A stretch of DNA of 18,191 nucleotides, taken from positions 1-18,191 of the forward strand of contig CAJVCM010000017.1 of assembly GCA_910595815.1 (NCBI GenBank), in the 5' to 3' direction. Shown here one piece after another: positions 1-7,227 of this stretch (the stretch's first letter is position 1; every line of letters starts with the position of its first letter). Both the position numbers and the translations under genes were made by a program. The notes under the pieces are model-generated. The model was not told where the DNA came from. It ran no database searches and saw nothing but the letters and a program-made list of their open reading frames with translations. Origin of the DNA: Candidatus Thioglobus plumae (GTDB taxonomy: Bacteria > Pseudomonadota > Gammaproteobacteria > PS1 > Pseudothioglobaceae).

Positions 1-662
1 AGTTGTTTCATTTCATCATTAATTGACACTGTTTTTCCAAATACTTTCTTCTCTAAGCTGATCGTATTCTGGATATTTTTACAATAATTTTCAGTTTCTT
101 TGTTGGAGTATGCAATCAAAGTGGCAACGCCAATAATAGGTACAATCAATCCAGTAATTGCAATACCTTTAACTGAATCATCTAAATCGTAAATACGCTG
201 TAGGTTGTTTTGAATATTGGCTTTATTCTGTTCTTCAAAAATATTTTTGAGCTGAGTTAATTTTTTATCAGATAAGTTCAATGCTATTTCAGCACCTTCT
301 AGTGATTCATTAAGTGATTTTACTTTTCCTCTAGCGTCGTGCATTTGCGACATTTCATCACCCAATACACTTGTTTTTCCAGTGGCTAACGACAGTTTTT
401 CTTGCGTTATTTGTAACTCTGAACGAACTTTAATTAGCTGATCGTTTAGGTCTTCTAATGCGCTTGTATTGTCTATTTTGACAACTTCATTTAATTTATT
501 TTCTTCTGTGACAGTGACAATATCTGCCTTAACTTCAATAATTTCACTAGTAATAGAGCTGATTTCTGACTCAAGATTGGTAACTTTTTTATCATAAAAG
601 AAATAACCTGCAATTAAGGTAATGACAAGTACAGCAGCAATGAAGGGTGATTTATTTTCCAT
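1..662 (-). CDS. Unrecognised membrane-anchored coiled-coil protein, partial at left edge
   Basis: An open frame starts at ATG 662 on the minus strand and runs without a stop off the left edge (220 residues seen). The start is supported by AGGAGA a few bases upstream. Residues 7-22 are a hydrophobic helix right after a short N-terminus. Residues about 25-160 are polar, rich in Glu, Lys, Asn, Leu and Ser, and look like long helices or coiled coil. Residues about 166-185 form a second hydrophobic helix. The remainder is soluble and carries a single Cys (C194). I do not recognise the family. By general shape it could be a membrane sensor or scaffold with a roughly 140-residue loop between two helices, but no catalytic or signalling domain is visible in the part present; the missing C-terminus may hold it. 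It lies downstream of hemB on the same strand, 88 bp away, with its own candidate promoter. Confidence 0.8.
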   Translation of the reverse strand, partial: MENKSPFIAAVLVITLIAGYFFYDKKVTNLESEISSITSEIIEVKADIVTVTEENKLNEVVKIDNTSALEDLNDQLIKVRSELQITQEKLSLATGKTSVLGDEMSQMHDARGKVKSLNESLEGAEIALNLSDKKLTQLKNIFEEQNKANIQNNLQRIYDLDDSVKGIAITGLIVPIIGVATLIAYSNKETENYCKNIQNTISLEKKVFGKTVSINDEMKQ

Positions 663-697
663 GGTATTCTCCTAAATAGATTAATTTATAGATTGAT

Positions 698-726
698 ATT
701 ATACAGTATTTTAGAAACTATATAAG
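698..726 (-). promoter_or_regulatory. Candidate sigma-70 promoter of the left-edge gene
   Basis: On the minus strand there is a perfect TATAAT at 703-698. Seventeen bases upstream sits CTTATA (726-721), a weak -35 matching three of six positions. The expected transcription start would leave a leader of roughly 30 bases before ATG 662. The surroundings are extremely AT-rich, so chance TATAAT matches are likely and the call is tentative. Confidence 0.4.
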
Positions 727-750
727 TATATTATTATATATTAATATAAT

Positions 751-1737
751 TTATTTCAACCAGATAGCAGCCTGCTTGGCATAATAGGTCAAGATACCGT
801 CGGCACCAGCACGTTTAAAAGAGAGCAGAGTTTCAAGCACAACTGGGCGTTCATTAATCCAGCCGTTTTGTGCGGCAGCTTTTAGCATTGCATATTCACC
901 ACTTACATGATAAGCAAAAGTTGGCATGCCAAAGGTTTGTTTGACCTGATACACAATATCTAAGTAAGGCAGGCCCGGCTTGATCATTACCATGTCTGCA
1001 CCTTCCTCAATATCGAGACCGACTTCACGAATGGCTTCATCTGCATTGGCAGGATCCATTTGGTATGTTTCTTTACTTGATTCGCCTAAATTTTTAGCAG
1101 AACCTACTGCATCACGGAAAGGTCCGTAATAATTAGAAGCATATTTAGCAGAGTAGGCCAGGATATTGGTATGAATAAATTTATTTTCCTCTAAGGCGTC
1201 ACGAATAGCACCGATGCGTCCATCCATCATGTCTGATGGCGCCACAATATCAGCGCCAGATTTGGCGTGTGATAAGGCTTGTTTGACCAAAACTTCGGTG
1301 GTTTCGTCATTGAGTACATAACCACTATCGTCGATTAAGCCATCTTGCCCATGTGTGGTAAATGGGTCTAATGCCACATCAGTAATCACTGCTAGTGCCG
1401 GATGGTTTGCTTTGAGTGCGCGAACGGCACGTTGTGCCAAGCCGTTTTCATTAAAGGCTTCTTCGGCGTCGAGTGTTTTTTTGTCTTCAGATACAACAGG
1501 AAATAAAGCGACTGCTTGAATACCCAGTTCAACCAATTCAGCCGCCTCAATTAGTAGCTGATCAATACTCAAACGCTCAATATCTGGCATAGAATCAATG
1601 CTTTGGCGTTCATTTTCGCCTTCTACAATGAAAACAGGAAAAATCAAATCATCGGTGGTTAATGTGTTTTCACGCATTAATTCACGGGTATATGCGTGTT
1701 TTCTCATGCGACGTGGTCTATGGGTTAAAATTGTCAT
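751..1737 (-). CDS. hemB: Delta-aminolevulinic acid dehydratase (porphobilinogen synthase)
   Basis: Condenses two 5-aminolevulinate molecules to porphobilinogen, the second committed step of cytoplasmic haem (tetrapyrrole) synthesis. The 328-residue length fits the family. The two Schiff-base lysines are visible: K198 in YSAKYAS and K253 in MVMIKPGLPYLD. The metal-site segment at 120-133 reads DVALDPFTTHGQDG, with Asp rather than the Cys triad of zinc enzymes, which indicates the magnesium/potassium-type bacterial form. The start at 1737 keeps the RPRR segment near the N-terminus that is common in HemB proteins. A second in-frame ATG at residue 11 is less likely. No strong ribosome binding site is seen. 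It diverges from thiC across 41 bp and has a good TATAAT element in that gap. Confidence 0.97.
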   Translation of the reverse strand: MTILTHRPRRMRKHAYTRELMRENTLTTDDLIFPVFIVEGENERQSIDSMPDIERLSIDQLLIEAAELVELGIQAVALFPVVSEDKKTLDAEEAFNENGLAQRAVRALKANHPALAVITDVALDPFTTHGQDGLIDDSGYVLNDETTEVLVKQALSHAKSGADIVAPSDMMDGRIGAIRDALEENKFIHTNILAYSAKYASNYYGPFRDAVGSAKNLGESSKETYQMDPANADEAIREVGLDIEEGADMVMIKPGLPYLDIVYQVKQTFGMPTFAYHVSGEYAMLKAAAQNGWINERPVVLETLLSFKRAGADGILTYYAKQAAIWLK

Positions 1738-1767
1738 CTTAAATTTATTATTATGTTATTTCACCGA

Positions 1768-1795
1768 ATTATACAACAATGAGCCAAACAAGCAA
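1768..1795 (-). promoter_or_regulatory. Candidate hemB promoter overlapping the thiC start
   Basis: On the minus strand TATAAT (1773-1768) is preceded by TTGCTT (1795-1790) with a 16-base spacer. This places transcription start near 1761 and gives a leader of about 24 bases to hemB. The -35 half lies inside the first codons of the annotated thiC frame. Read on the plus strand, the same element contains TATACA (1770-1775), so the site could drive both genes. Confidence 0.5.
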
Positions 1796-3650
1796 AACCT
1801 TAACAAGCATGTCAAACGTCAAAGAGGCGTTTATTAAACCTTTTCCTAACTCTAGCAAGATTTATGTTGAGGGGTCACGACCTGATATCCAGGTGCCAAT
1901 GCGTGAAATTACACTCACAGATACCATTGGTGAGTTGGCTGAGAAAAACGAGCCAATTCATGTTTATGACACTTCTGGCGTTTATACAGACCCAAGTGTT
2001 CAAATTGATTTACGCAAAGGTTTGTCAAATATCCGTGAGAACTGGATTAATGAACGTGCAGATACCGAAATGCTAGAAGGCATGAGTTCTGATTTTTCTA
2101 ATGAACGTCTTGATAATGCCAAACTTGATGAATTGCGTTTTGAATTCTTAAAAACGCCTAGACGTGCAAAAGACGGTAAAAACGTGACTCAAATGCACTA
2201 CGCTAGACAAGGTATTATCACCCCAGAAATGGAATACATTGCCATTCGTGAAAATTGCAAATGGCAAGATTACAAAGACCAAATCGGCCAGCATAAAGGT
2301 GAGAGTTTTGGTGCTGAAATTCCAGATGAAATTACCGCTGAATTTATCCGTAGTGAAGTGGCCCGTGGCCGTGCGGTCATTCCAGTCAATATTAACCACC
2401 CTGAAACCGAGCCGATGATTATTGGTCGTAACTTCATGGTGAAAATTAACGGCAACATTGGTAACTCAGCACTCGGTTCAAGTATTGAAGAAGAAGTTGA
2501 TAAGATGGTATGGGGTATTCGTTGGGGTGCTGACACGATTATGGACCTTTCAACGGGTAAAAATATTCACGAAACGCGTGAATGGATTATTCGGAACTCA
2601 CCAGTTCCTATTGGTACTGTGCCAATTTATCAAGCCTTAGAAAAAGTTAACGGCGTTGCTGAAGACTTAACTTGGGAAGTGTTTAGAGATACCCTAATTG
2701 AGCAAGCTGAGCAGGGTGTTGATTACTTTACTATTCATGCAGGTGTGCGTTTACGACATGTACCATTAACAATTAATCGTATCACTGGTATTGTTTCTCG
2801 CGGTGGCTCAATTATGGCCAAATGGTGTTTAGCGCATCATACAGAGAGTTTCATTTATACGCATTTTGAAGATATTTGTGAAATTATGAAAAAGTATGAT
2901 ATTACCTTTTCATTAGGTGATGGCTTGCGTCCTGGCTGTATTGCGGATGCGAATGATGCCGCGCAATTTGGCGAGTTAGAAACTTTAGGTGAGCTAACTA
3001 AAATTGCCTGGAAACACGACGTACAAACCTTTATTGAAGGCCCTGGTCACGTGCCAATGCAAATGATTAAAGAAAATATGGACAAGCAATTGGAAGAATG
3101 TGGCGAGGCGCCATTCTATACGCTAGGCCCATTAACTACGGATATTGCTCCAGGCTATGATCATATTACTTCAGCGATTGGTGCGGCACAAATCGGCTGG
3201 TATGGTTGTGCGATGCTTTGTTATGTAACCCCTAAAGAGCATTTAGGCTTGCCAAATCAAGACGATGTAAAAGAAGGTATTATTGCTTACAAGATTGCTG
3301 CACATGCAGCCGATCTTGCTAAGGGCCATCCTGGTGCACAGATTCGAGATAATGCATTAAGCAAAGCGCGTTTTGAATTCAGATGGGAAGATCAGTTTAA
3401 CTTGGGTTTGGATCCAGATACCGCACGTAAGTATCATGATGAAACCATGCCTAAACAAGCAGCAAAGACCTCGCATTTTTGCTCAATGTGTGGCCCTAAG
3501 TTTTGTTCAATGAAAATCACCCAAGAGATTAAAACCATGGATGAAGAAGAGCTTGCTAAGATTGATGCTGTTATTCAACTTCAAATGGATCAAAAATCAG
3601 TTGAATTTTTAGCCAATGATTCTGAAATTTATCTAAAAAACAATAGCTAA
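1779..3650 (+). CDS. thiC: Phosphomethylpyrimidine synthase ThiC
   Basis: Radical SAM enzyme that rearranges 5-aminoimidazole ribotide to HMP-phosphate, the pyrimidine half of thiamine. The frame is 623 residues, close to the E. coli length. The N-terminal segment FPNSSKIYVEG...VPMREI and the internal GDGLRPGC are typical. The C-terminal CX2CX4C (CSMCGPKFC) is the noncanonical [4Fe-4S] ligand motif of ThiC. The start is uncertain: ATG 1779 gives a 10-residue extension with no ribosome binding site, and ATG 1809 is an alternative. A -10-like TATACA at 1770-1775 would start transcription at about 1782, which favours 1809. No THI-box riboswitch can fit in the 41 bp upstream, although many bacterial thiC genes have one. 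The other thiamine gene in the window is thiL at 11202. Confidence 0.97.
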   Translation: MSQTSKTLTSMSNVKEAFIKPFPNSSKIYVEGSRPDIQVPMREITLTDTIGELAEKNEPIHVYDTSGVYTDPSVQIDLRKGLSNIRENWINERADTEMLEGMSSDFSNERLDNAKLDELRFEFLKTPRRAKDGKNVTQMHYARQGIITPEMEYIAIRENCKWQDYKDQIGQHKGESFGAEIPDEITAEFIRSEVARGRAVIPVNINHPETEPMIIGRNFMVKINGNIGNSALGSSIEEEVDKMVWGIRWGADTIMDLSTGKNIHETREWIIRNSPVPIGTVPIYQALEKVNGVAEDLTWEVFRDTLIEQAEQGVDYFTIHAGVRLRHVPLTINRITGIVSRGGSIMAKWCLAHHTESFIYTHFEDICEIMKKYDITFSLGDGLRPGCIADANDAAQFGELETLGELTKIAWKHDVQTFIEGPGHVPMQMIKENMDKQLEECGEAPFYTLGPLTTDIAPGYDHITSAIGAAQIGWYGCAMLCYVTPKEHLGLPNQDDVKEGIIAYKIAAHAADLAKGHPGAQIRDNALSKARFEFRWEDQFNLGLDPDTARKYHDETMPKQAAKTSHFCSMCGPKFCSMKITQEIKTMDEEELAKIDAVIQLQMDQKSVEFLANDSEIYLKNNS

Positions 3651-3692
3651 CGCCTTGTTTTAATTTGTTTACCCTGGGGTAGGCTCTCCTTG

Positions 3693-3926
3693 CTAAAGTA
3701 AATTCACCTTCTGTGAAATTTCTATTTTCTTAAATTCTTTCAAGCAACATTGCTTAGAAGGATTGAGATTTTCGCAATTACAGTAGTTGTATTTGGTCTG
3801 AAACACCACAAAACCCTTTAAAATATCGCCTTTTCCGGCTTTTAGTGCTTCTATGTAAGCATTCTCACTAATGTTAAAACAATAGCATAGTGGCTTTTCA
3901 TCGATTTTAGTATTGCAACAACCCAT
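3693..3926 (-). CDS. Small cysteine-rich protein, likely BFD/CopZ-N-like [2Fe-2S] binder
   Basis: A 77-residue protein read from ATG 3926; the frame extends two codons to a TTG at 3932. It has eight cysteines: C3 and C4, then C14-Y-C16, C49-N-C51, and C60-C61. The layout LCYCF ... YCNCENLNPSKQCCL, with helix-like sequence between, resembles the small [2Fe-2S] domain of bacterioferritin-associated ferredoxin and of CopZ N-terminal-type proteins (CxC ... CxC ... NPS..CCL). The likely role is iron-sulfur electron transfer or iron/copper handling in the cytoplasm, inferred from family shape only. It has no evident ribosome binding site and no same-strand partner. It converges on thiC and diverges from the hydrolase gene, so it appears to be a stand-alone gene. 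Being a fragment of a larger protein is unlikely because all three cysteine clusters are present. Confidence 0.7.
   Translation of the reverse strand: MGCCNTKIDEKPLCYCFNISENAYIEALKAGKGDILKGFVVFQTKYNYCNCENLNPSKQCCLKEFKKIEISQKVNLL
3700..3728 (+). terminator. Weak candidate terminator after thiC
   Basis: TTCAC (3703-3707) and GTGAA (3713-3717) form a 5-bp stem with a CTTCT loop. A mismatch and two further AT pairs extend it, and a T-rich run TTTCTATTTTCTT follows. It lies within the last codons of the converging minus-strand gene. The stem is short and AT-rich, so the call is speculative. Confidence 0.25.
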
Positions 3927-3996
3927 TTTCAATCTGTTTTAAATATATTTTGGTTTATTATAATCCTCCTGAATTTAGGCAGATGATTTATATGTG

Positions 3997-4002
3997 TATA
4001 AT
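3997..4002 (+). promoter_or_regulatory. Candidate -10 element of the secreted hydrolase gene
   Basis: Perfect TATAAT, preceded by TGTG, 30 bases upstream of ATG 4033. The hexamer 17 bases upstream is TTTAGG (3974-3979), a poor -35. The expected leader would be about 24 bases, with no Shine-Dalgarno. Confidence 0.4.
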
Positions 4003-4032
4003 AAAAAGCACATTTTTTAAAATATTATTACT

Positions 4033-4923
4033 ATGAAACGTATCACTCAATTTTTTGTTTTACTACTTATCTCTACATTTGTTTTGGCTGTGCCTCATCC
4101 TTCGAAACCATGGGTGGAAATTAACTATCCTCAAGATAAGGAAAAGCGCTGGTGGGACGATGCTTGGTGGAAAGAAGGTCAATTACCAGTGCCACAAAAT
4201 CATAAAGTATCTATGGAGAGCGTAACCTATATGGATGGTGACGTTGAAGTTGAGGCTTACCTATTTAAACCAACAAAACCAGGTAAGTATTTACCTGTGT
4301 TATTTCAGCATGGACGCAGAGGTCTAGATAGTTGGACTTTGCCAAGAGTTAAGCGTTTGGCCGCTAGAGGATTTATTGTGCTAGCACCAGATATGTTTGG
4401 TACTTATATGGAATCCAATATGCCTATTGAGCATAAGTATATTTACGACGAGCATGTGGCAAAAGGTATTGACACTTTATTGCAGCGTACCGATATTTTG
4501 GGAGACAAAGTATGCACTGTTTCTCATACACGTGGTGGTTACGTGACGTTAAGGGCATTGGTTAAACATCAAAAGCAGGACCGTGTTGCTTGTTATGTGG
4601 CATATTATCCGCACTGGCAAGATCCGAATGCGGCAGAAGCAAAGCAAATTTATCAATATGCACCAGAGCTGAACGAGCTAAATGTGCCAACACTGGTTTT
4701 CATTGGAGAGCATGATCAATATCAACGCATCAGACCAATTATGGCAGGAATAGACGTGCTAAAAGAAAACAATGTTGATGCTGAATTGATTATCTATCCA
4801 GGCATTGGTCGTGGGTTTGATTTTAGACCAGTACATGTTAGAACTTTTGCAGATGATCTAGCGACCAAAGACGCCAACCAAAGAACGGCCGCCTTTATTA
4901 GGCAACACTTAATACAAAGATAG
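4033..4923 (+). CDS. Secreted alpha/beta-hydrolase-fold protein (dienelactone hydrolase-like), probably catalytically altered
   Basis: 296 residues. Residues 1-19 are a Sec signal peptide (MKR, hydrophobic core, cleavage likely after VLA), so the mature protein is probably periplasmic. The fold is recognisable: LPVLFQHGRRG at 87-97 (oxyanion strand region), FIVLAPD at 114-120, nucleophile-elbow position at 160-169, VPTLVFIGEHDQY at 218-230 with the acid D228, and YPGIGRGFDF at 255-264. The elbow reads VSHTRGG, placing Thr166 where GxSxG or GxCxG would carry the nucleophile. The position that usually supplies the catalytic His (GHGF) is Arg260 (GRGF). Two triad members therefore look replaced, suggesting a binding or structural protein or an unusual mechanism. 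The reading frame is intact. Its 3' end overlaps the converging waaA by 15 bp. Substrate unknown. Confidence 0.8.
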   Translation: MKRITQFFVLLLISTFVLAVPHPSKPWVEINYPQDKEKRWWDDAWWKEGQLPVPQNHKVSMESVTYMDGDVEVEAYLFKPTKPGKYLPVLFQHGRRGLDSWTLPRVKRLAARGFIVLAPDMFGTYMESNMPIEHKYIYDEHVAKGIDTLLQRTDILGDKVCTVSHTRGGYVTLRALVKHQKQDRVACYVAYYPHWQDPNAAEAKQIYQYAPELNELNVPTLVFIGEHDQYQRIRPIMAGIDVLKENNVDAELIIYPGIGRGFDFRPVHVRTFADDLATKDANQRTAAFIRQHLIQR

Positions 4924-6162
4924 CTGGACCTGTTTGATAAGTCTATCTACTGCGCCTTGCTTGGATTCAAAGTATTGATTGGCGTTTTTACCTAAAGTTT
5001 TTGCCGCTTTAGTGTCTGCGAGTAGTGCACTGATGGATTTAAATAAGTCATCAGCATTAGCTATTTGAATTGCACCATTTTGTTCTAATAGGTCAGTTGA
5101 TATCTCAGCAAAATTAAAAACGTTCGGGCCAAATAAGATGGGCTTAGATAAAGCAGCAGGTTCGAGCATGTTATGCCCACCCGTGTTGTTAAGGCTGCCA
5201 CCCATAAACACAATGTCTGCTACTTCAAAGTAGCTCATCATCTCACCCATAGAATCGCCTAGCAGTATGTCGCAATCTTTGCACGATTTATTGACTGATC
5301 GTTTGACAATGTTGAGCTGGTGTTTTTGTACCAGTTTGTACACCTCATTAAAGCGCTCTGGGTGTCTTGGAATAATCACCAGTAAGGCATTAATGTTGTC
5401 TTTATGGTTTAAGTAAGCATCAATAATTTGCGCTTCTTCACCTTTGTGTGTACTGGCAAAAACCACGACCTTGCGTTTACCAGTGATGGTTTTTATTTTT
5501 TTACTGATGGTTTTGTCGGCGCTTGGGTTTTGATCAAATTTAATATTACCTGTCGCTACAACTTTGCCAGTATCTACACCCAATTCAATAAATCGATTGG
5601 CAGAGTTTTGGTTCTGCGTCGCAACCACACTCAGTTTGTTTAGGGTTTGTTTGGATAAATTTGGTGTAAATTTTTGGTATTTTTCTAAAGATCGTTGTGA
5701 CAGTCTGGCATTGACCAGTAAGCTTGGAATGTTGTTTTTATTTAAAGCATGAATAAGATTAGGCCAAATCTCTGTCTCTAATAAAATACAAATGGCTGGA
5801 TTAATTTGCTTAATGTAGCGATTAACAATGATTGTTAAATCAAAGGGAAAATAAAAATGCAATACTTCACTTTGATAGTGTTCAAGCACTGCTTGTGATC
5901 CTGTAGGGGTGGTAGTTGTGACTAAAATTCTATGATCAGGGTAGTTCAAAATTAGTTGATCAATTAGCACGATAGCCGCTCTAAATTCACCCACTGAGAC
6001 ACAATGCACCCAGATAATAGGCACTGGAATTTTGTTAATAAACCCAAATCGTTCAAAAATTCTATGTCGGTAAGCAGGCACTTTTAAGCCTTTGATTAAT
6101 AAGCGCAATACCATGATTGGTAAAAGTAAATATCCGACTAAGCTGTAGAGAGTTCGATTCAT
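4909..6162 (-). CDS. waaA: 3-deoxy-D-manno-octulosonic acid transferase (Kdo transferase)
   Basis: GT30 glycosyltransferase that adds Kdo from CMP-Kdo to lipid IVA at the inner face of the cytoplasmic membrane, giving the inner LPS core. I take the start at ATG 6162 (417 residues): MNRTLYSLVGYLLLP lines up with the usual WaaA N-terminus and its membrane anchor (residues about 6-24), ahead of KVPAYRHRIFERFGF. A start at 6186 would add eight residues. Motifs seen are SVGEFRA with the catalytic-base Glu (E59), LETEIWPN (about 128-135), and FMGGSLNNTGGHNMLEPAA (about 320-338), which belongs to the CMP-Kdo-binding C-domain. It diverges from obgE with 54 bp between the chosen starts and converges on the hydrolase gene. 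Whether it adds one or two Kdo units cannot be read from sequence. Confidence 0.95.
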   Translation of the reverse strand: MNRTLYSLVGYLLLPIMVLRLLIKGLKVPAYRHRIFERFGFINKIPVPIIWVHCVSVGEFRAAIVLIDQLILNYPDHRILVTTTTPTGSQAVLEHYQSEVLHFYFPFDLTIIVNRYIKQINPAICILLETEIWPNLIHALNKNNIPSLLVNARLSQRSLEKYQKFTPNLSKQTLNKLSVVATQNQNSANRFIELGVDTGKVVATGNIKFDQNPSADKTISKKIKTITGKRKVVVFASTHKGEEAQIIDAYLNHKDNINALLVIIPRHPERFNEVYKLVQKHQLNIVKRSVNKSCKDCDILLGDSMGEMMSYFEVADIVFMGGSLNNTGGHNMLEPAALSKPILFGPNVFNFAEISTDLLEQNGAIQIANADDLFKSISALLADTKAAKTLGKNANQYFESKQGAVDRLIKQVQLSLY

Positions 6163-6172
6163 TGATAAAAGG

Positions 6173-6178
6173 TATAAT
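6173..6178 (+). promoter_or_regulatory. Candidate -10 element of the obgE operon
   Basis: Perfect TATAAT 38 bases before ATG 6217. No convincing -35 is seen at 16-18 bases. The opposite strand carries TACAAT (6189-6184) upstream of the preferred waaA start, so the short divergent region plausibly holds both promoters. Confidence 0.4.
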
Positions 6179-6216
6179 ACACGCATTGTATTTTAGTGGT
6201 TTTTAAGAGAGTTCCC

Positions 6217-7227
6217 ATGAAATTTGTTGATTCTGCCAGTATTCGTATTGAAGCCGGCAAAGGTGGTGCAGGCTGCTTAGGTTTTCGTCGAGAGAAATAT
6301 ATCCCTGACGGTGGCCCTGACGGTGGTGACGGTGGCGATGGCGGCCATGTTTATTTTCGTGGTCATGAAGGCCTTAACACGTTAAGTGAATTTCGCTTTA
6401 ATCGTTTGTTTAGAGCTAAAAACGGCCAACCAGGCCAAGGCCAAAACAAGCGTGGCAAGTCGGCCGTGCATTTAACGGTTGAAATTCCTCTAGGTACAAA
6501 AGTGTACGATTTAGAAACCGATGAATTGATTGGCGAAATGATTGAGCATGATCAAGTAATGTTAGTAGCTAAGGGTGGTTTCCATGGCTTGGGTAATACA
6601 CGCTTTAAATCAAGCATTAACCGTGCACCACGTAAAACCACACCAGGCTCACCAGGTGAAGCTCGTGAAATTGGTCTTGAGATGAGTGTAATGGCTGATG
6701 TTGGTCTGCTGGGTATGCCTAATGCTGGCAAGTCTAGTTTGATTAGACAAATCTCAAGTGCCCGACCAAAAGTAGCGGATTATCCATTTACCACGCTGCA
6801 TCCTTCACTCGGTGTGGTATCGCATTATGATGAACACATTGTTATGGCAGATATTCCCGGTTTGATTGAAGACGCTAGCGAAGGTGTGGGTCTGGGTTTT
6901 GAATTTTTGAAGCATTTATCTCGTGCTAAGGCGTTGTTACATGTGGTGGATATTTTTCCGGCTGATGCGTCTGATCCTGCTAACAATTTTTTAACCATTG
7001 AAAATGAGCTGAGAAAATACGATCCAGAATTAGCGGACAAACCTAGAATGCTAGCCATTAATAAAATGGACTTATTGCACGAAGATGATCGTGTTGAAAT
7101 TGTCACTAAATTATTAAAATCGATCAACTACCAAGGCGAATTTTATAATATTTCTGCGTTAAACGGCCTCGGCTGTAAAGATTTAGTAGCGGGATTGTTT
7201 CGTTTGGTTAAAGGTAATGATGAGTAA
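6217..7227 (+). CDS. obgE: Obg-family GTPase (CgtA)
   Basis: Ribosome-associated GTPase acting in 50S maturation and stress control. The start is ATG 6217: MKFVDSASI is the standard Obg N-terminus and AAGAGAG (6204-6210) is a suitable ribosome binding site. A GTG at 6196 would add seven residues without family support. The glycine-rich Obg fold spans residues 1-158 (DGGPDGGDGGDGG at 31-43). The G domain follows, with GMPNAGKS (166-173), DYPFTT (188-193), DIPG (212-215), NKMD (282-285) and SAL (313-315). At 336 residues it is shorter than the roughly 390-residue E. coli protein because it lacks the long acidic C-terminal tail. It is not preceded by rplU-rpmA, the common arrangement. It heads the plus-strand block and overlaps proB by 8-11 bp. 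Confidence 0.96.
   Translation: MKFVDSASIRIEAGKGGAGCLGFRREKYIPDGGPDGGDGGDGGHVYFRGHEGLNTLSEFRFNRLFRAKNGQPGQGQNKRGKSAVHLTVEIPLGTKVYDLETDELIGEMIEHDQVMLVAKGGFHGLGNTRFKSSINRAPRKTTPGSPGEAREIGLEMSVMADVGLLGMPNAGKSSLIRQISSARPKVADYPFTTLHPSLGVVSHYDEHIVMADIPGLIEDASEGVGLGFEFLKHLSRAKALLHVVDIFPADASDPANNFLTIENELRKYDPELADKPRMLAINKMDLLHEDDRVEIVTKLLKSINYQGEFYNISALNGLGCKDLVAGLFRLVKGNDE

Noticed and set aside
1738..1778. TPP riboswitch upstream of thiC
   Set aside because: The gap is only 41 bases and lacks the conserved CUGAGA-type element; there is no room for the aptamer.
1598..1837. Plus-strand frame of 79 codons across the hemB start and thiC start
   Set aside because: It lies antisense to conserved hemB codons and out of frame with thiC, and its product has no recognisable features.
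2148..2640. Several 60-88-codon frames on both strands within thiC
   Set aside because: They are shadows of a strongly conserved 623-residue enzyme and none has a supporting ribosome binding site or family resemblance.
3670..3681. Inverted repeat TACCC-TG-GGGTA downstream of thiC
   Set aside because: The spacer of two bases is too short for a stable hairpin and no T-run follows; it could be a chance palindrome or a protein site, with nothing to support either.
6196..6216. GTG start at 6196 for obgE, seven codons upstream
   Set aside because: The Obg family begins at MKFVD, and the ribosome binding site AAGAGAG is spaced for ATG 6217.
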